A stretch of 8,891 nt of DNA, from the NCBI GenBank assembly GCA_007117185.1, contig SKHA01000296.1, positions 1-8,891 of the forward strand, given 5' to 3'. This document shows, in pieces, positions 6,187 through 8,891 of the stretch. The DNA comes from Spirochaeta sp. (GTDB lineage Bacteria > Spirochaetota > Spirochaetia > DSM-27196 > Alkalispirochaetaceae). The notes beneath the pieces were generated by a model. That model was given only the letters and a program-made list of their open reading frames with translations. It was not told the origin of the DNA and ran no database searches. Positions within the stretch are counted from its first letter, which is position 1. Every line of letters begins with the position of its first letter. A program made the position numbers and the translations under genes.

Positions 6187-7920
6187 GTGGATCCCCGGGA
6201 GATCAGCCTGTTCCTTGACAGCACCAGCGACGGGATCCTCGGTATCGACCGGTTCGAACGACTTACCCTGGTCAACGCTGCGGCAGAGAGGATTCTGAGC
6301 ATCCGATCTGATGAGGCGCTTGGACGGCCGGTTCGGGAGGTTCTGCCGGTGACGCGCTTACCCGAGGTTCTTGCCAGCGGTGAAGCCGAGCTGGATCAAA
6401 CCCTCACCTGGGGAGCTGTCACCATCGTAACCAGTCGTCATCCCGTACGGGACGCTTCAGGGGTGGTTCTTGGGGCGGTTGCGGTATTCAGAGATATTAC
6501 GGAGATCCGGCGCCTCGCCGAAGAGGTGACCAATCTCCAGGAGACCAGGTTGCTCAACGAGGCGATCTTCGAGAGTACCCAGGACGCGATCTCAGTGGTC
6601 AACGAAGAGGGGCTCAACGTGATGGTCAACCCGGCGTATACCCGGGTTACCGGATTCCAGCCGGCAGAGGTGATCGGACAGCACTGCAGCGTGGATATCT
6701 CCAGCGGGGAGAGCATTCACCTGCGGGTCATCCGAACCGGACGGCCCGTCCGGAACGAGCGACTGAAGGTGGGAAGGTACGCCCGTGATGTGGTGGTGGA
6801 CGCCAACCCGATCGTCGTGCGGGGCGCCATAAAGGGTTCTGTTGCGGTGATCAAGGATGTGAGCGAGCTTCACCGTCTCCACGATCAACTGGCGGATGCC
6901 CGGGCACGGATTCGGACGCTTGAAGCACGGTACACCTTTGACGATGTTATCGGCCGCTCGGAAGTTCTGAAGGACGCGGTCAGTCGTGCCCGCGCCGCGG
7001 CGGGAACGCCCGCCTCCATCATCCTCACCGGTGAGAGCGGTACGGGAAAAGAGCTCTTTGCCCACGCGATTCACAACGCCAGCGAACGGCGCAACGCCCG
7101 CTTTGTCAGGGTGAACTGCGCCGCTCTGGCCCAGAGCGTCCTGGAGAGCGAGCTTTTCGGGTACGTCGCCGGAGCGTTTACCGGCGCGAGCAAGGGAGGG
7201 CGGCGCGGGCTCTTTGAAGAGGCCCACGGGGGCACCATCTTCCTGGACGAGATCGCCCTGATGGCCCAGGACACCCAGGCGAAGCTGCTGCGGGTTTTGC
7301 AGGAGCACGAAATCCGACGCGTCGGCGGCAGTGAGACGATACCGGTGAACGTCCGGGTGATCGCGGCGACAAACCTTGATCTGCGTCGGGAAGTTCGGGA
7401 CGGACGATTCCGTGAAGACCTTTACTACCGCCTGCAGGTGGTTCCCATCGCGCTGCCCCCGTTGCGGGAGCGTCCCGAGGATATAACCATGCTGGCGCAG
7501 TTTTTCGTACAGAAGATCAATGGGGAGTACGGACGGGTCGTCCGGGAGATCGAGGCGCCGGCCATGGAGCGACTGCGGGGATATTCCTGGCCCGGGAACA
7601 TTCGCGAGCTGGAAAACGTTCTGCGTCGGGCGATGGTCTCGGTGGACCTTCACGAGGCGACCATTCTGCTGCGGCACCTGCCGGTACTGGAGGGGAATGG
7701 TTGTGACGGCGGGGCGGATGATGGTGATGCGGCCACACCAATGGTTCCTGCGGAGCCGCCATCAGCGGGTTCGCTGCGGGATGCGGTGGCCCACACGGAG
7801 GCGGTGGTAATCCGCCAGGCCCTGCACCGTAACGGCGGCAACCGTACCGTCACCGCCCGGGCACTGGGAATCAGTCTGCGGGCACTGCAATACAAGATGA
7901 AGGCGCACCGCCTGCAGTGA
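6187..7920 (+). CDS. Sigma-54-dependent transcriptional activator, PAS-PAS-AAA+-Fis, 577 aa
   Basis: This bacterial enhancer-binding protein remodels sigma-54 RNA polymerase using ATP. Two sensory PAS domains come first (~5-108 and ~120-228; the first ends GAVAVFRDITEIRRL), joined to the ATPase by a short coiled linker (228-248). The AAA+ domain (~252-490) has Walker A GESGTGKE (282-289), the sigma-54-contacting GAFTGA loop (329-334), Walker B GGTIFLDE (348-355), the sensor AATN (393-396) and the arginine-finger region FREDLYYRL (408-416). After a Gly/Asp/Pro-rich linker (~502-529), a Fis-type HTH closes the protein (NRTVTARALGISLRALQYK, 552-570). There is no receiver domain, so control is probably by a ligand or redox signal at the PAS domains rather than by phosphorylation. 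The GTG start is preceded by TGAGGG (6174-6179) seven bases away, overlapping the AlgH/YqgE stop. The nearby sigma-54 promoter makes the butyrate kinase gene its likely target. PAS-containing activators beside butyrate kinase genes are also known from Firmicutes. Confidence 0.95.
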   Translation: MDPREISLFLDSTSDGILGIDRFERLTLVNAAAERILSIRSDEALGRPVREVLPVTRLPEVLASGEAELDQTLTWGAVTIVTSRHPVRDASGVVLGAVAVFRDITEIRRLAEEVTNLQETRLLNEAIFESTQDAISVVNEEGLNVMVNPAYTRVTGFQPAEVIGQHCSVDISSGESIHLRVIRTGRPVRNERLKVGRYARDVVVDANPIVVRGAIKGSVAVIKDVSELHRLHDQLADARARIRTLEARYTFDDVIGRSEVLKDAVSRARAAAGTPASIILTGESGTGKELFAHAIHNASERRNARFVRVNCAALAQSVLESELFGYVAGAFTGASKGGRRGLFEEAHGGTIFLDEIALMAQDTQAKLLRVLQEHEIRRVGGSETIPVNVRVIAATNLDLRREVRDGRFREDLYYRLQVVPIALPPLRERPEDITMLAQFFVQKINGEYGRVVREIEAPAMERLRGYSWPGNIRELENVLRRAMVSVDLHEATILLRHLPVLEGNGCDGGADDGDAATPMVPAEPPSAGSLRDAVAHTEAVVIRQALHRNGGNRTVTARALGISLRALQYKMKAHRLQ

Positions 7921-7926
7921 ACTAAA

Positions 7927-7962
7927 TTGCGCGCAAATATCTGCGCTAGCGCAAATATTTGC
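7927..7962. promoter_or_regulatory. Palindromic cluster, probable enhancer (UAS) for the sigma-54 activator
   Basis: Bases 7933-7962 form an inverted repeat with 14-base arms (GCAAATATCTGCGC and GCGCAAATATTTGC) around TA, with one mismatch. Inside and beside it are three perfect palindromes: TTGCGCGCAA (7927-7936), TGCGCTAGCGCA (7942-7953) and GCAAATATTTGC (7951-7962). GCGCAAATAT is also directly repeated 18 bases apart (7931 and 7949). The centre lies about 115 bases upstream of the predicted sigma-54 start site, a usual place for an activator binding site. It starts 7 bases after the activator's stop. A terminator role is possible, but no T-run follows the stem. Confidence 0.65.
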
Positions 7963-8035
7963 AGTCTGTTTCCCTGGCTGACGGGGTAAACTGGTACTCA
8001 GATGGCGTTTTTGGTGATGTTTCTTGTGTCTGGAG

Positions 8036-8052
8036 TTGGCACGGGCTTTGCA
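8036..8052 (+). promoter_or_regulatory. Sigma-54 (-24/-12) promoter
   Basis: TTGGCACGGGCTTTGCA matches the -24/-12 consensus YTGGCACGrNNNTTGCW at every fixed position, with GG (8038-8039) and GC (8050-8051) separated by the required 10 bases. It lies just before the butyrate kinase gene and downstream of a sigma-54 activator gene, which supports it independently. The predicted transcription start is about 8063, next to the kinase start codon. I saw no convincing IHF site between it and the palindromes. Confidence 0.88.
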
Positions 8053-8063
8053 AGATCAACTCC

Positions 8064-8891
8064 GTGAGTAACGACGTACTTTCCATCCTGGTAATCAACC
8101 CCGGCAGCACTTCCACCAAGATCGCCATCTACGAGAACGACAGGGCGGTGACGGAGCGCAACCTCCATCATCCCGCCGACCAGTTGAGACAGTACCGATC
8201 CATTCTGGAACAGCTGCCTCTGCGGCGGCAGGCGATAGCCCAGGCGCTGCAATCCGCTGGTATCACCACCGGAAGCCTCGCAGCGGTAGTGGGGCGGGGC
8301 GGCCTTCTGTACCCCATGCCCGGGGGCACCTACCGGGTTGACGAGGCGATGGTGCAGGATCTCACTGCGGGCGTCCAGGGTACCCACGCATCCAACCTCG
8401 GTGGAATTCTTGCCAGTGAACTAGCCAAAGAAGCGGGGGACAAGCCGGCGTTCATCGTTGATCCGGTGGTGGTGGACGAGTTGGCGCCGGAAGCACGCTT
8501 CTCCGGGATCCCCACACTACCACGCACCAGCATCTTTCACGCCCTTAACCAGAAAGCCCTGGCCCGCAGGGCGGCTCGTGAACTGAACAAGCGCTACGAG
8601 GAGGTCAATCTGGTGGTTGCCCACCTTGGAGGGGGGATAACTGTCGGGGCACATCGCCGTGGTCAGGTGGTGGACGTCAACGACGGTCTGAACGGTGAGG
8701 GCCCCTTCACGCCGGAACGCAGCGGCGGAATCGCCGCTCTCAAGCTGGTTGACCTGTGCTTCAGCGGGCGCCACGACCATCAGACGATGCGGAACATGAT
8801 AAAGGGCCGCGGCGGCTTGACCGCTTACCTCGGTACCAACGATGGTCGCGAGATCGTCAAACGCATCAGCGAGGGGGATGAACAGGCACAA
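8064..8891 (+). CDS. buk: Butyrate kinase (acetate/butyrate kinase, ASKHA fold), 3' end missing
   Basis: The 276 codons seen are most of a family about 355 residues long, and the gene runs off the right edge. It transfers phosphate between butyryl- or branched-acyl-phosphate and ADP, making ATP as the last step of butyrate or branched-chain fatty acid formation in the cytoplasm. Motifs in order are the phosphate-binding INPGSTSTK (11-19), GRGGLLYPMPGGTY (77-90), THASNLGG (107-114), IVDPVVVDE (131-139), FHALNQKA (158-165), AHLGGGITVGAH (186-197) and DGLNGEGPFTPERSG (207-221). These patterns are those of butyrate kinase rather than acetate kinase. A branched-chain fatty-acid kinase is a close alternative. 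The GTG start has no Shine-Dalgarno sequence. No other in-frame start codon lies close enough to keep the INPGS strand, and upstream codons would extend into the promoter. Transcription is probably from the sigma-54 promoter, so expression should need the activator encoded upstream. Confidence 0.93.
   Translation, partial: MSNDVLSILVINPGSTSTKIAIYENDRAVTERNLHHPADQLRQYRSILEQLPLRRQAIAQALQSAGITTGSLAAVVGRGGLLYPMPGGTYRVDEAMVQDLTAGVQGTHASNLGGILASELAKEAGDKPAFIVDPVVVDELAPEARFSGIPTLPRTSIFHALNQKALARRAARELNKRYEEVNLVVAHLGGGITVGAHRRGQVVDVNDGLNGEGPFTPERSGGIAALKLVDLCFSGRHDHQTMRNMIKGRGGLTAYLGTNDGREIVKRISEGDEQAQ

Noticed and set aside
6592..7677. 361-codon open frame on the minus strand
   Set aside because: It lies wholly antisense to the sigma-54 activator, has no family motif, and is explained by GC-rich codon use.
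7921..7980. Rho-independent terminator after the sigma-54 activator gene
   Set aside because: A stem is present but no run of T follows; the region fits an enhancer site better.
8002..8067. 21-residue hydrophobic ORF (MAFLVMFLVSGVGTGFARST, ending in P) whose stop overlaps the kinase start as GTGA
   Set aside because: It spans the sigma-54 promoter, so that promoter could not transcribe it whole, and it has no Shine-Dalgarno sequence. The overlap is probably chance.

Overview
The window is GC-rich and gene-dense, with ATGA/GTGA gene overlaps and short gaps. A spirochaete (Spirochaeta/Treponema-like) is my best guess. It rests on several TPR envelope proteins, an AlgH/YqgE protein, a butyrate kinase under a sigma-54 regulator and an unusual small metallophosphoesterase. 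This is an inference from gene content, and no marker in the window proves it.

Left part (1-2614, minus strand): a tight three-gene operon read leftwards. A membrane-anchored TPR protein ends in a degenerate Mrr-endonuclease-like domain. It overlaps by GTGA with a calcineurin-like phosphoesterase gene, which overlaps by ATGA with a ParB/Srx-like gene that runs off the left edge. A plausible sigma-70 promoter lies just before the first gene and predicts a leaderless or nearly leaderless mRNA.

Middle (about 2589-7920, plus strand): four genes read rightwards with gaps of 14, 19 and 10 bases, so probably one operon. They are a secreted or anchored TPR protein with a charged coiled-coil rod, a second TPR protein with an N-terminal membrane anchor, a similar rod and eleven gapless 34-residue TPRs, an AlgH/YqgE (UPF0301) protein, and a PAS-PAS-AAA+-Fis sigma-54 activator. 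The 5' ends of the two divergent operons touch or overlap. The start of the first plus-strand gene is unresolved and may hide a one-base indel.

Right part (7921-8891): after the activator comes a 143-base regulatory gap with a 30-bp near-perfect palindrome, suited to be the activator's enhancer site, and a full match to the -24/-12 sigma-54 promoter consensus. Next is a butyrate kinase gene cut by the right edge. The layout suggests that the PAS activator binds the palindrome and switches on the kinase gene, giving signal-controlled acyl-phosphate/ATP metabolism. The predicted transcription start falls on the kinase start codon.

No tRNA, rRNA, insertion sequence, CRISPR array or clear rho-independent terminator was seen.
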